The translations under genes were made by a program, and so were the position numbers. DNA of 64,000 nucleotides from Nitrospinaceae bacterium (lineage in GTDB: Bacteria; Nitrospinota; Nitrospinia; Nitrospinales; JACRGP01). The stretch is from positions 1 through 64,000 of the forward strand of contig JAJDBB010000039.1 in the NCBI GenBank assembly GCA_029261555.1. The letters are read 5' to 3'. This document shows positions 33,275 to 41,811 of this stretch, piece after piece (the stretch's first letter is position 1; each line of letters begins with the position of its first letter). Below the pieces are notes generated by a model. The model had not been told where the DNA came from. It saw nothing but the letters and a program-made list of their open reading frames with translations, and searched no databases.

Positions 33275-34117
33275 TTAGTTTTCCGGATCGGGTTGGTTGG
33301 CCGTCGGCCCATCTTGCGAGGGAGAGGCGTAGGGAACTGTCCAGTCGGCGGGCAAATAACTTATCTGAAAATTCTCGTCGATTTTTTCGTTCCGGTATTT
33401 ATTGAGGAAGGAGATCAGGGCGGCGGGGGATTTGGTAGGGTCGGCAAAATCCTTTGCGTAGGTTTTAAAAATTTCCGCCAGACGCACGAATTTTTGTTCC
33501 GCGTCCACCTGCACGTATTTCTCCGAGTTGATGAACCGGGCGGCGGAGTCCTCTAACTGTTGTTCGAGGGTTTCGCCGCGAAACGGCTCGCGGCCCAGTT
33601 GGGGCGAGGATTTTACCAGGTCGCTCAACGCGAAATGGATCCGGGGATCGCCCAGCGGACGGATAATTTTATCCTTAAGTTGGTACAGGGAAAAGTTTTT
33701 CTGTCCGACGCTAAAGCGGTTGTGCTCATAAAACCGCATGTGCTCGGAGTTTTTGGAAAAACCCGCCGGATACCCGACGCGGATAATTCCGTACAGGGCG
33801 AGGGCGTTGTAGGCGTTGATGTAGTAGGCTAGGCGCCACTCGTGGTCGGGAAAAAACGCGGGGTGATTGATTGGCGAGACTTCGGAAATGTAGGCCACAT
33901 AAGCGTAGAGGTCTTCGGGACTTTCTCCCAGCCCGGTAAAGTCAACGGCGCCCTCATCGGTCGTCGCCGTTTTCAGAGCCCGCTTCCAGGCCGGGTCGGC
34001 AAGCGTCTGCGAGACGATGGTCGATTTTACGCCGTCCACCTTTGGAGACGGGACGGGAATCTGGTGATAGCATCCCGTCTGGAGAAAAATCGCAAGTAGA
34101 ATAGAAAGCCGTTTCAT
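33275..34117 (-). CDS. DUF547 lipoprotein
   Basis: The start at 34117 gives MKRLSILLAIFLQTGCYHQ, a lipoprotein signal with Cys at residue 16; the longer ORF in the track extends antisense-like Arg-rich sequence into cheB and is rejected. The DUF547 core includes EWRLAYYINAYNALALYGI and PLGDPRIHFALSDLVKSSP. The function of DUF547 is unknown; related folds suggest a papain- or transglutaminase-like ancestry, but catalytic residues cannot be assigned here. The product is 280 aa. It follows cheB by 11 bp on the same strand. Confidence 0.85.
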   Translation of the reverse strand: MKRLSILLAIFLQTGCYHQIPVPSPKVDGVKSTIVSQTLADPAWKRALKTATTDEGAVDFTGLGESPEDLYAYVAYISEVSPINHPAFFPDHEWRLAYYINAYNALALYGIIRVGYPAGFSKNSEHMRFYEHNRFSVGQKNFSLYQLKDKIIRPLGDPRIHFALSDLVKSSPQLGREPFRGETLEQQLEDSAARFINSEKYVQVDAEQKFVRLAEIFKTYAKDFADPTKSPAALISFLNKYRNEKIDENFQISYLPADWTVPYASPSQDGPTANQPDPEN

Positions 34118-34128
34118 TATTCGCAAAC

Positions 34129-35190
34129 TTACAAACGAGAGGAGGGGTTGGTCAATAATTCGATCACGGTGGGCGGGATATCGTCGATGGCGACGAGTTT
34201 TTCGGCGGCCCCGGTATCGTGGGCGATTTTGGGCATCCCAAACACGACGGACGTCTCCTGGTCCTGGGCGATGGTGCGCGCGCCTGCGTTGCGCATGGCC
34301 AGCATGCCCTTGGCTCCGTCGTTGCCCATACCGGTGAGCATGACCCCGACGGCGGCGGCGCCGAAATTTTCCGCTACGGAATTCATCATGAAATCCACCG
34401 AGGGACAATGGCCGGAAACTTTTTCGCCCTTGAGGCAATACACTTGATAGTCGGTGCGGGTTTTGGAAACGGCCAGTTGGCGGCCTCCGGGAGCGATGAG
34501 CGCGACGCCTCGTTTGATGACGTCGCCGGTCCGGGCTTCGCGGACGTCCAGGGCGCAATATTCGTTCAAGCGCTCGGCGAACATTTGCGTGTAGTCTTCC
34601 GGCATGTGAACGACGACGAGGACGCCGGGCATATTGGCGGGCAATCGGAACAGGACGCGGCGAATCGCTTCGGGTCCGCCGGTGGAGGCGCCGATGGCCA
34701 CCACTTTTCTAGAGGCGACGTCCAGGGCGCGCGACGTCTCCAATCTATCTTCGACGGCTTCCTGCTTGTCCTTCCAATGAGACACGTCGGCCAGGGCGGC
34801 GGCTTTTACCTTGTCCGCTATCTCCTCAATGATGGTTCCCATGCCCGTGTCGGAATTCAAATTTCGTTTCGGCACAAAGTCCACGGCGCCCGCTTCCAGG
34901 GCCTCCATGGTGATACTTTTTCCCTTCTCGGTGTAGGAACTGACCATCACGACGGGCAAAGGATGCTGAGGCATGAACCGTTTGAGAAATTCCAAACCGT
35001 TCATCTTCGGCATCTCAATATCCAGCGTCAGCACGTCGGGCTTTAATTCCTTTATTTTCTCGATCGCGGCGAAAGGGTCGCCTGCGCCGCCTACCACCTC
35101 GATTTCCGGATCCTGGGACAAGCCGTCGGTGAGGATGTCGCGAATCAACGGCGAGTCGTCAACGATCAATACCCGAATTTTATCGCTCAT
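34129..35190 (-). CDS. cheB: Chemotaxis protein-glutamate methylesterase CheB
   Basis: Demethylates or deamidates chemoreceptor glutamates. From 35190 (MSDKIRVLIVDDSPLIRDIL) there is an N-terminal receiver with phospho-acceptor Asp in VLTLDIEMPKMNG, then a CheB methylesterase domain with VAIGASTGGPEAI (catalytic Ser), VVVHMPEDYTQMFAERL (His region) and GVMLTGMGNDGAKGM (Asp region). The product is 353 aa. Its start overlaps the preceding small gene by 11 bp, so translation is probably coupled. No CheA, CheR or receptor is present in the window. Confidence 0.96.
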   Translation of the reverse strand: MSDKIRVLIVDDSPLIRDILTDGLSQDPEIEVVGGAGDPFAAIEKIKELKPDVLTLDIEMPKMNGLEFLKRFMPQHPLPVVMVSSYTEKGKSITMEALEAGAVDFVPKRNLNSDTGMGTIIEEIADKVKAAALADVSHWKDKQEAVEDRLETSRALDVASRKVVAIGASTGGPEAIRRVLFRLPANMPGVLVVVHMPEDYTQMFAERLNEYCALDVREARTGDVIKRGVALIAPGGRQLAVSKTRTDYQVYCLKGEKVSGHCPSVDFMMNSVAENFGAAAVGVMLTGMGNDGAKGMLAMRNAGARTIAQDQETSVVFGMPKIAHDTGAAEKLVAIDDIPPTVIELLTNPSSRL

Positions 35191-35635
35191 TGTTTTCCAG
35201 AGACAAGGGCTTCGCGGAGCCGTCGGCGATGGCCAGGACGGCTTGGGATTGCATTTTTCCTTCGTCGATAATGGAGGGATGAATGCGAAAATCCTGAGTG
35301 GAATATTGAGGCGCTTTTTCAAAAAAACCGGGAAGCGGGGCCAGGTATGGCTGGGCTTGGCAGAGCGCTTTGGCGGCCTGTTCTTCCCTCTCGGTCGAGG
35401 TTTGATCGGCGCGCAACCCGGCTTGCCCAATGCGCAATAGTTGACCGGACTTTAATAGCCCCGCAAAATGTTCCTGACTTTGCGCCATCAAATCTCCAAG
35501 CTCTGCAGAAGGCTCCAGAAAATCTTTTTTCATTTCGTCGCGATGACCGTTGATGGATTGCATGAGCCGACTGAAACAGCCGCGAAGTAAACCAATTTTT
35601 TCGAGTAAATCTTCTATTCTTTCTTCAGGACTCAT
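35180..35635 (-). CDS. Hypothetical helical protein, second of a paralogous pair upstream of cheB
   Basis: Not a recognised family. The product is 151 aa, soluble and mostly helical. It aligns along its length with the upstream neighbour: L..IGLLR...S near the N terminus, R....DF.P....L..LMA..Q..F..LLK in the middle, and DEG....AL at the end. Start and stop overlaps on both sides (4 nt upstream, 11 nt into cheB) indicate a tightly coupled unit with CheB, suggesting a chemosensory or receptor-associated role; that is inference from context only. Confidence 0.65.
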   Translation of the reverse strand: MSPEERIEDLLEKIGLLRGCFSRLMQSINGHRDEMKKDFLEPSAELGDLMAQSQEHFAGLLKSGQLLRIGQAGLRADQTSTEREEQAAKALCQAQPYLAPLPGFFEKAPQYSTQDFRIHPSIIDEGKMQSQAVLAIADGSAKPLSLENNER

Positions 35636-36060
35636 GTTAATTCCTGGGCGTTCAGGGCGTCCTCGATCAAAAACAGGCCGTCCTCGTAAACCCGCGGCTC
35701 AAAATGTTCGTTGTCAAACTCGAAGCGGGAGAGACTTTCAAAATAAATCCGAACAGTTTTCAATTTCTCTCCGGTCTGGGCCAAGGCCCAATCTTCGATA
35801 CAGGAGCTGAAGAACTCCTCTTCGTCCCGGCTTGTCCGGATGTTTTCCGAGGCGGTGAACAAAATATCGGAAGCTTTTAAAAGTTCGACGAAATTATTTT
35901 GGGTTTCCGCCATGAGACAGGTCAAGGCGCCGGGGACGGGTTGAAAATCATTCCGGTACCCCGCCTGCCGGTCGCAGGCCCATTTGCGGACCACGCTGAT
36001 TCTGGCCCGCAACAAGCCGACGACGCTCAGAAGCTCGTCAATTTTTTTTAGGGAACGCAT
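35632..36060 (-). CDS. Hypothetical helical protein, first of a paralogous pair upstream of cheB
   Basis: Start chosen at 36060 (MRSLKKIDELLSVVGLLRAR) because it aligns with the start of the downstream paralogue; the longer track ORF runs antisense through the SPOR gene. The product is 142 aa with no signal peptide, and has the same pattern as its neighbour (VVGLLRARIS, DFQPVPGALTCLMAETQNNFVELLKASDIL, YEDGLFLIEDAL). It overlaps the next gene by ATGA. Family and function are unknown. Confidence 0.6.
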   Translation of the reverse strand: MRSLKKIDELLSVVGLLRARISVVRKWACDRQAGYRNDFQPVPGALTCLMAETQNNFVELLKASDILFTASENIRTSRDEEEFFSSCIEDWALAQTGEKLKTVRIYFESLSRFEFDNEHFEPRVYEDGLFLIEDALNAQELT

Positions 36061-36113
36061 GTGGCTCAACCACGAGTTTGGGTCAGGATTTATTAATGAC
36101 GTCCATCCTGCGC

Positions 36114-36890
36114 CTAAAGCAAACCTACTCCCCGGACCGTCGCCGCCATCCGCTCTTTCATCATGAAATCTCTGGAGGCGTCGTCCGCGGTTTTCTGTGT
36201 GGGATAATCGCCAAGGCGAACGATATGCCATTGACGCTTCATCATATCCCACATGGTAAGAATATAAGGGGAATAGCCCCTCTCTTTCAAGGTCCCGGCC
36301 AAACTTTCAGCGTTTTTCTTATCGAGAAAAGCGCCCACTTGAATCGTAAAAGAGGGACGGTCGGGAATTTTTGGAGAGGAGGCGACAGAGTTTTTTGGCG
36401 CGGGCGCAGGCTCCGTCGCTGGATCTTTTTTGGAATCCTCAGCGCCGGGTTTTTCCTTTTCAGGGGAGTCGGCAGCGGGCGGTTCCGCCTGGGCGGTCTC
36501 GGTTTTTTCAGCGGACTTTTCTTTTTCGGGAGAATCCGCGGGCGTTTGGGCTTCAGCGTTTTCGGCCTGTTCTGGAGCCGGTTTTTCCACAGGTTCTGGC
36601 GGTGTTTCTGCGGCGGAATCGGATTTCGGCGCCGGAGATTTTTCAGGCTCCGCCTGTTCGGAAGTCATTTCCGGAACTTTGAGAAGCAGGTCGGGTTCCT
36701 TGATATTTTCCACCGGGAGTGCCGGGTCGATTGTGTTGCTGGCGCGGGCGATTTGGGCGTCTGGCATGTCCGGCGTGGCGCCGGAGCCGACGACCATTCC
36801 GGAAAGAAACAGGAGCGCTCCCAAAACGAAAAAGGCGATCCCCAGAAAAACGATTCTCTTAGTGTTCAAGGTGAGTTTCATGGCTGTCAT
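36114..36890 (-). CDS. SPOR-domain protein with single transmembrane anchor
   Basis: Type II membrane protein: a short basic N terminus, one helix (RIVFLGIAFFVLGALLFLSGMVVG), a ~140-residue Glu/Pro/Ala-rich periplasmic linker, and a C-terminal SPOR domain (SFTIQVGAFLDKKNAESLAGTL...WHIVRLGDYPTQKTADDA). SPOR domains bind denuded peptidoglycan glycans, typically at the division septum. The product is 258 aa; a second ATG three codons in is equally possible. It lies ~50 bp upstream of the cheB unit on the same strand. Confidence 0.9.
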   Translation of the reverse strand: MTAMKLTLNTKRIVFLGIAFFVLGALLFLSGMVVGSGATPDMPDAQIARASNTIDPALPVENIKEPDLLLKVPEMTSEQAEPEKSPAPKSDSAAETPPEPVEKPAPEQAENAEAQTPADSPEKEKSAEKTETAQAEPPAADSPEKEKPGAEDSKKDPATEPAPAPKNSVASSPKIPDRPSFTIQVGAFLDKKNAESLAGTLKERGYSPYILTMWDMMKRQWHIVRLGDYPTQKTADDASRDFMMKERMAATVRGVGLL

Positions 36891-37034
36891 CCGATATGAT
36901 TTGCGTGATTGCAGATAAGTATAGCAATTTCAATAGGATAAGACAATCAAAAACAGGGCGGCCAAGTTTTAAGAGGGGAGACCTTTTTTAGTCTTTATGG
37001 CTAAGCAGGGTGGGTCAATACGTAAAAATTTTTA

Positions 37035-37535
37035 CTAGGTCAGGTTGCCGAAATCCTGGGGACGGATTTTATCCAGCCAGTCTTTCCACTGCTTGGAATC
37101 CTTGGGGTCGGCTTTGGAGTTGGGGTCTTGCGAGGGGATGTCGAGGCTCTTGGCGGCTTCGATGACTTTTTCTTCGACGAATATCGGGGCCTTCATCCTG
37201 AGGGCCAGGGCGATGGCGTCGCTGGGGCGCGAGTCGATATTCAAAACGTTGCCGGATGAATTGAGCTGGATGACGGCGTAAAAGGTGTTGTCTTTGAGTT
37301 CGTTGACCAGGATATGTTTGACTTCGGCTTTCATGTCCGAAATCAGGTTGCGCATCAAGTCGTGCGTCATGGGACGGGGCGTGGAAATTTTTTCGATCTC
37401 CAGAGCGATGGCGTTGGCTTCAAAAAATCCCACCCAGATGGGCAGGGCGCGTTGTCCCTCGGCGTCTTTTAAAATAATAATCGGCATGTTGGTGAGGGGG
37501 TCCAGCGTAAGTCCCTCGACTTTCATTTCTACCAC
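37035..37535 (-). CDS. Bifunctional nuclease family protein (DUF151)
   Basis: The DUF151 domain covers most of the protein: VEGLTLDPLTNMPIIILKD, LPIWVGFFEANAIALEIE, HDLMRNLISDMKAEV and NIDSRPSDAIALALRMKAPIFV. Family members have been reported with DNase/RNase activity, and many are annotated as bifunctional nucleases; the role here is unknown. The GTG at 37535 is favoured because a GAGG ribosome binding site sits seven bases upstream; an ATG nine bases later is possible. The product is 166 aa, cytosolic. Confidence 0.9.
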   Translation of the reverse strand: MVEMKVEGLTLDPLTNMPIIILKDAEGQRALPIWVGFFEANAIALEIEKISTPRPMTHDLMRNLISDMKAEVKHILVNELKDNTFYAVIQLNSSGNVLNIDSRPSDAIALALRMKAPIFVEEKVIEAAKSLDIPSQDPNSKADPKDSKQWKDWLDKIRPQDFGNLT

Positions 37536-37656
37536 GTTGTTACCTCGAACGAATTACGGTTGAGTCCCGTTATTGCTCTACTTGGGGCTGATTATTAGTA
37601 AATTCAGAATAGTTAAACGCAGGGGGATTGTCAATGCCCTTTCCCGGCGCGCGGGT

Positions 37657-37893
37657 TCAGGGCTTTTTCAGGTTCTGCACGAAATCCCGCAAGCGTTCCT
37701 GCACTGCTTCGGGGATTTCGTCGGCTTTGATAGATTTACGCGAAATCACGGTGGTGGCTTTGTAGGTTTTCAAAAAGGAAATGCAGGGCGGACAGTCGGA
37801 AAAATGTTCTTCCAGGGAGGCGGCGGTTTCCTTGGGCAAGGTTCCTTCGCTGTAATCGTACAAAAGGTCTAGGCATTCTTTGCAACAAATCAT
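37657..37893 (-). CDS. Anti-sigma factor zinc-finger protein (zf-HC2)
   Basis: A small cytosolic protein (78 aa) with CKECLDLLYDYSEG...LEEHFSDCPPCISFL, the HxxxCxxC zinc-binding anti-sigma motif. It overlaps the end of the ECF sigma factor gene by ATGA, the standard arrangement for a sigma/anti-sigma pair. There is no transmembrane helix, so it is a soluble ZAS-type sensor, perhaps of redox or metal state; that is inference. Confidence 0.9.
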   Translation of the reverse strand: MICCKECLDLLYDYSEGTLPKETAASLEEHFSDCPPCISFLKTYKATTVISRKSIKADEIPEAVQERLRDFVQNLKKP

Positions 37894-38510
37894 TTTTTTT
37901 GTGTTTCCTTGGAATAATATTCTTCAAAGTAGTTGGAAAGCTTCTTCCTCAAAAACAACCGGGCGCGGTGCAGGCGGGATTTAACCGCCGGGATTGAAAG
38001 GTCCAGTATCTCGCCCACCTTCTCAGTAGACAGCCCGTCTACGTCCCGCAAAATGAAAACTACTTTTTCTTTCTCCGGGAGTTGCTCTACGGCATTTCCA
38101 ATGTTTTCCCGCGTCTCGTTTGAAAACGTCAGGGAATCCGCGCTTTCCGACCAGTCCTTGATCTTCTCCTGATGATATCCCGAGTTATTGAACGCGGGAA
38201 ACGTTTCTTCTATGGGAACAAACTTGTCTTTTTTCTTGCTCCTCAGCTTCATGTACGAAGCGTTCAGGGTGATGCGATACACCCAACTGGAAAACGCCGA
38301 CTTGCCTTGAAAGGTATGTATTTTCCGGTACAGCGTCAGAAGCACGTCCTGAGCGACGTCCTCCGCGTCCATCTGGTTGCGCGTCAAATTGAACGCAAGG
38401 GAGTAAATCTGCCGCTGAAAAATACTGGCGATTTCCTCAAAAACTTCCAGGTTACCCGCCTGAAACTCCCGTACCAGCTGTTCCTCATGTTCCTTGTCTT
38501 CACTAGGCAT
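37890..38510 (-). CDS. ECF RNA polymerase sigma factor
   Basis: Sigma-70 family, ECF type, containing sigma2 (LVREFQAGNLEVFEEIASIFQ...NQMDAEDVAQDVLLTLYRKI) and sigma4 (QLPEKEKVVFILRDVDGLSTEKVGEILDLSIPAVKSRLHRAR), with no sigma3. The start at 38510 (MPSEDKEHEEQ) is preferred to an ATG eight codons upstream; ribosome binding is weak for both. The product is 206 aa. Downstream is its zinc-finger anti-sigma. An 8-bp perfect palindrome lies 58 bp upstream of the start. Confidence 0.94.
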   Translation of the reverse strand: MPSEDKEHEEQLVREFQAGNLEVFEEIASIFQRQIYSLAFNLTRNQMDAEDVAQDVLLTLYRKIHTFQGKSAFSSWVYRITLNASYMKLRSKKKDKFVPIEETFPAFNNSGYHQEKIKDWSESADSLTFSNETRENIGNAVEQLPEKEKVVFILRDVDGLSTEKVGEILDLSIPAVKSRLHRARLFLRKKLSNYFEEYYSKETQKK

Positions 38511-38567
38511 TCGGTAAATCCCGTCGTTTAGCATGAGGGCTAAAGCAAAACCCCAACCGATCCCAAG

Positions 38568-38587
38568 AGTAGATTGTGGAATCTACT
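38568..38587. promoter_or_regulatory. Palindrome upstream of the ECF sigma gene
   Basis: AGTAGATT-GTGG-AATCTACT, a perfect 8-bp inverted repeat in the 180-bp gap between the aldehyde dehydrogenase stop and the sigma gene start. It could be an operator near the sigma promoter or a transcript structure; no T-run follows on either strand, so a simple terminator is unlikely. Confidence 0.4.
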
Positions 38588-38716
38588 GAACAGCCTTTAT
38601 ATAGGGTTAGGATGCGCATTGCAAAAAATATGATTCGAGAAAATTCCAAAAATGCTCGATTCACGGCCAATATTTCGCCGAAAGCGATCCATCCACACAT
38701 TAAGGAGGTTTCTCAT

Positions 38717-40132
38717 CTATAGTTTGATAACAGCCATCTTGCCCTGAGTCATGTCGTGCATGGTATAGCCGATACCGCCGGTGTTGTAGCCGGACTGGCG
38801 TCGGCCCGCAAAAGGCGCCCAGTCCACGCGGAACGCCGTATGGTCGTTGACCATGACAGCGGAGGCGTCCAGTTCCCGCACGGCTTTCATCGCGACGTCG
38901 AGGTTTTTGGTGAATACCGACGCCTGAAAAGCGAAAGGCAGGGCATTGGCCATTTCTATCGCCCTATCCATGACGTCATAGCCGTAAACGCAGACGGCGG
39001 GGCCGAAGATTTCCAAGGTCGAGACTTTGGCGTCTGGCGGCGGGTTTAAAAGGACTGTGGGCGCATAGGTTGTTTTGCCCAGCATTTTTCCGCCGGTTAA
39101 AACTTGGCCCCCGCCCGACCGGGCCTCCTCAATCCATTCGGCCACTCGATCCACCTCGCGCGGGCGAATTAGCGGCCCACATTCCGTCGCCTCTTCAACG
39201 GCGTTGCCAACCACAAGCTTTGCAGCTCCTTCGGACAATGCCCGCGCAATCTCTTCCGCGTGTTTTTTGGGCACAAAGACGCGCTGGACAGACACACAAA
39301 CCTGCCCGGAATGGTAAAACCCGCCTTTCAAAAGGCTGGGGATCATGGAGTCAATATCAGCGCCGCCGTCCACGATCACTGGGGCCGCGCCGCCATGCTC
39401 CAGCGCACAGCGCGTTCCCGGCGCGAGCCTGGAGCGCAACATCCACCCCACCTTGGCCGAACCGATGAAACTAAAAAACGCCACGCGTGGGTCCGTGACC
39501 AGTTTTTCTGCCGTGGGGATATCGCAGGCGACAAAACGGCACCATTCTTCCGGCAGTCCCGCTTCATAGAGAATATCGACAAACGTCTTGCAGGATAGCG
39601 GCGTATCGTCCGCCGGTTTGACCAGGACCGGGCAGCCCACGGCCACGGCCGGAGCGATTTGATGCACGATCAGGTTGAGCGGGTGATTAAAGGCGGAAAT
39701 AGCCGCCACCGGTCCAATTGGCTCGCGCGTGGTAAAAGCCATGCGTCCGGCCCCGGCCTCTGAAAGGTCCATCGGGATTTCCTTACCTGCCATATGGGGA
39801 AGTTCCTTGACGCACAACCCCACCCCGTCGATCGCGCGCGCGACTTCCACCTGGGCGTCGACCAGCGGTTTGCCGCCTTCATTGGCAATTTGAAAGGCCA
39901 GTTCCTCAGACCGTTCTTCCATTATTTTGGCTGTTTTTTTCAGGACGTCAATGCGGCGGTGCGCCGGGAGCCAATTCCCGCGGTTTCGGAACAAGTCGTG
40001 CGCAATTTCCAGGTATTTATCGATCATGCCCCAGTCAGTTATCGGGACGGAGCCTATGACTTCTTGGTCGTAGGGGTTGACGACTTCAAGCGCGTCGCGC
40101 GCTGTTTTGATTTTTGGCTTTTCTTTGCTCAT
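38717..40132 (-). CDS. Aldehyde dehydrogenase family protein
   Basis: NAD(P)-dependent oxidation of an aldehyde to an acid. The catalytic Cys is in SGQVCVSVQRV, the general base Glu in ALEHGGAAP, the cofactor loop in FIGSAKVGW, and NHPLN for the oxyanion Asn. The product is 471 aa from the ATG at 40132, which forms an ATGA overlap with the stop of the TPP enzyme gene; the track start (40141) would overlap more. The coupling implies that the aldehyde is a product or substrate of the TPP enzyme. Exact substrate is unknown. Confidence 0.93.
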   Translation of the reverse strand: MSKEKPKIKTARDALEVVNPYDQEVIGSVPITDWGMIDKYLEIAHDLFRNRGNWLPAHRRIDVLKKTAKIMEERSEELAFQIANEGGKPLVDAQVEVARAIDGVGLCVKELPHMAGKEIPMDLSEAGAGRMAFTTREPIGPVAAISAFNHPLNLIVHQIAPAVAVGCPVLVKPADDTPLSCKTFVDILYEAGLPEEWCRFVACDIPTAEKLVTDPRVAFFSFIGSAKVGWMLRSRLAPGTRCALEHGGAAPVIVDGGADIDSMIPSLLKGGFYHSGQVCVSVQRVFVPKKHAEEIARALSEGAAKLVVGNAVEEATECGPLIRPREVDRVAEWIEEARSGGGQVLTGGKMLGKTTYAPTVLLNPPPDAKVSTLEIFGPAVCVYGYDVMDRAIEMANALPFAFQASVFTKNLDVAMKAVRELDASAVMVNDHTAFRVDWAPFAGRRQSGYNTGGIGYTMHDMTQGKMAVIKL

Positions 40133-41811
40133 ATCAAACATACCTTTTCGGCCAGTTCATCAATCAGGACTTTCTGGTTCTCGGAATAATCGACCGGCAG
40201 GTCCACCAGGTGAACCCCGCCTGCCTTGAACGCTTTTTCAAAGGTCGGGACAAGGTCTTCCGCAGACTCAACGCGGACCCCGGTCGCGCCATAGCTGTTC
40301 GCATATTGCACAAAGTCCGGGTTGCCAAATTTTAGCCCCCAGTCCTGGAAACCCGCTCCGGCCTGTTTCCAACGGATCATGCCGTAGGAACTGTCGTTCA
40401 ATACCGTGACAACCAGGTTAAGCCCTAGGCGCACGGCTGTTTCCAACTCCTGGCTGTTCATCATAAAACCGCCGTCGCCGCAAATCGCCATCACGCGCCG
40501 GTCGGGGTGCAACATTGCGGCCATCAACGCCGAGGGTAGACCCGCCCCCATCGTGGCCAGTGCATTATCCAGCAGAACGGTATTGGGGTGATAGGCTTTA
40601 TAGTTGCGCGCATACCAGATTTTATATATCCCGTTATCGAGCGCGATAATATCCTGGTCGCCCATTACCTTTCTGGTATCGGCTACGAAACGTTGTGGGA
40701 TGATAGGGAAACGCGGATCATCCGCGCCTTCGGCGATGTGAGTTTCAATTTCGGCGCGGATTTTTTCAAAATAGGAGGTATCGCATTGCACTTCGCCTCC
40801 AAGTTTTTCAGTCAGGCGCTTAATGGAAGCCGCCAAATCCCCCACCACTTCGACCTGGGGAAAATAGACCTGATCGACCTGCGCGGATTTATAATTGACG
40901 TGAATGACTTTTTTACCGCCTTTTTCCATTAAGAAAGGTGGTTTTTCAACCACGTCATGGCCGACATTGATAATCAGGTCGGCGCGCTCAATCGCGCAGT
41001 GCAGGTAATCGCCATCGGACAAAGCGGCCGTGCCCAGACAAAGCTCCGAGCGCTCGTCCACGACGCCCTTGCCCATCTGGGTATTAAAGAACGGAATGCG
41101 CGTCGCATGGACAAAATCACACAGAGCGCTGCGGGCGTCTTTGCGGTTGGCGCCCGCGCCGATCAGCGTCAACGGCATTTTGGCCTCTTTGATCAATTTC
41201 ACGGCTTCATCCAGCGTCGTATCCCCGGCAACGGCATAATGACGCGGGTGCGGCGACAGGACGCATTCATTCGTGTCTTCCGCGGCAATATCTTCAGGCA
41301 GTTCCAGTAGAACCGCGCCAGGGCGCTCTTCTTCCGCCACGCGGAACGCTTCCCGCACCAGGGCGGGGATCGTATTCCCATGCACAATCTGTTTCGACAT
41401 TTTGCAGATGGGAGCAAACAGGTTGACAACATCGATGATCTGGAACCGGCCCTGTTTTGATTTTTTGATGGGCTTTTGTCCCGTGATCATGATCAACGGC
41501 ATTCCGCCCAGATGCGCGTAAGCCGCCGGCGTTGTAAAATTTGTGGCGCCTGGTCCCAGTGTGGCCATGCAAACGCCTGCCTTACCGGTCAGGCGGCCGT
41601 AGGTGGCGGCCATAAAACCGGCCCCCTGCTCATGGCGCGTGAGGATCAGTTTGATTTTTGAGGTCCGCAAGGATTCCACCATGTCCAGGTTCTCCTCGCC
41701 CGGAACGGCGAAGATATGCTCCACCCCTTCTGCTTCCAACGCTCGCACAAACAAATCCGAGGCTTTTGTTATTTTTAGTGGCCGACTCTGTTTTTTTGCC
41801 GCTGAATCCAT
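40129..41811 (-). CDS. Acetolactate synthase large-subunit-like TPP enzyme
   Basis: Thiamine-diphosphate enzyme of the acetohydroxyacid synthase/pyruvate oxidase group. The N-terminal Pyr domain shows HIFAVPGEENLDMVESL, RHEQGAGFMAATYGRLTGKAGV (catalytic Glu) and LGPGATNF; the C-terminal PP domain has GDGGFMMNSQELETAVRLGLNLVVTVLNDSSYG (TPP/Mg motif GDG...N). A good GAAAGGA ribosome binding site lies seven bases before the ATG. The product is 560 aa. The absence of an ilvN-like regulatory subunit and the coupling to an aldehyde dehydrogenase argue for a catabolic or specialised role rather than branched-chain amino-acid synthesis; that is inference. Confidence 0.88.
   Translation of the reverse strand: MDSAAKKQSRPLKITKASDLFVRALEAEGVEHIFAVPGEENLDMVESLRTSKIKLILTRHEQGAGFMAATYGRLTGKAGVCMATLGPGATNFTTPAAYAHLGGMPLIMITGQKPIKKSKQGRFQIIDVVNLFAPICKMSKQIVHGNTIPALVREAFRVAEEERPGAVLLELPEDIAAEDTNECVLSPHPRHYAVAGDTTLDEAVKLIKEAKMPLTLIGAGANRKDARSALCDFVHATRIPFFNTQMGKGVVDERSELCLGTAALSDGDYLHCAIERADLIINVGHDVVEKPPFLMEKGGKKVIHVNYKSAQVDQVYFPQVEVVGDLAASIKRLTEKLGGEVQCDTSYFEKIRAEIETHIAEGADDPRFPIIPQRFVADTRKVMGDQDIIALDNGIYKIWYARNYKAYHPNTVLLDNALATMGAGLPSALMAAMLHPDRRVMAICGDGGFMMNSQELETAVRLGLNLVVTVLNDSSYGMIRWKQAGAGFQDWGLKFGNPDFVQYANSYGATGVRVESAEDLVPTFEKAFKAGGVHLVDLPVDYSENQKVLIDELAEKVCLI

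Noticed and set aside
34118-34558. N-terminal extension of the DUF547 ORF
   Set aside because: The Arg-rich extension overlaps cheB in another frame; the lipoprotein signal at 34117 marks the real start.
35191-35430. N-terminal extension of the CheB ORF
   Set aside because: It overlaps the upstream small gene; CheB homologues begin directly with the receiver (MSDKIRVLIVDDS).
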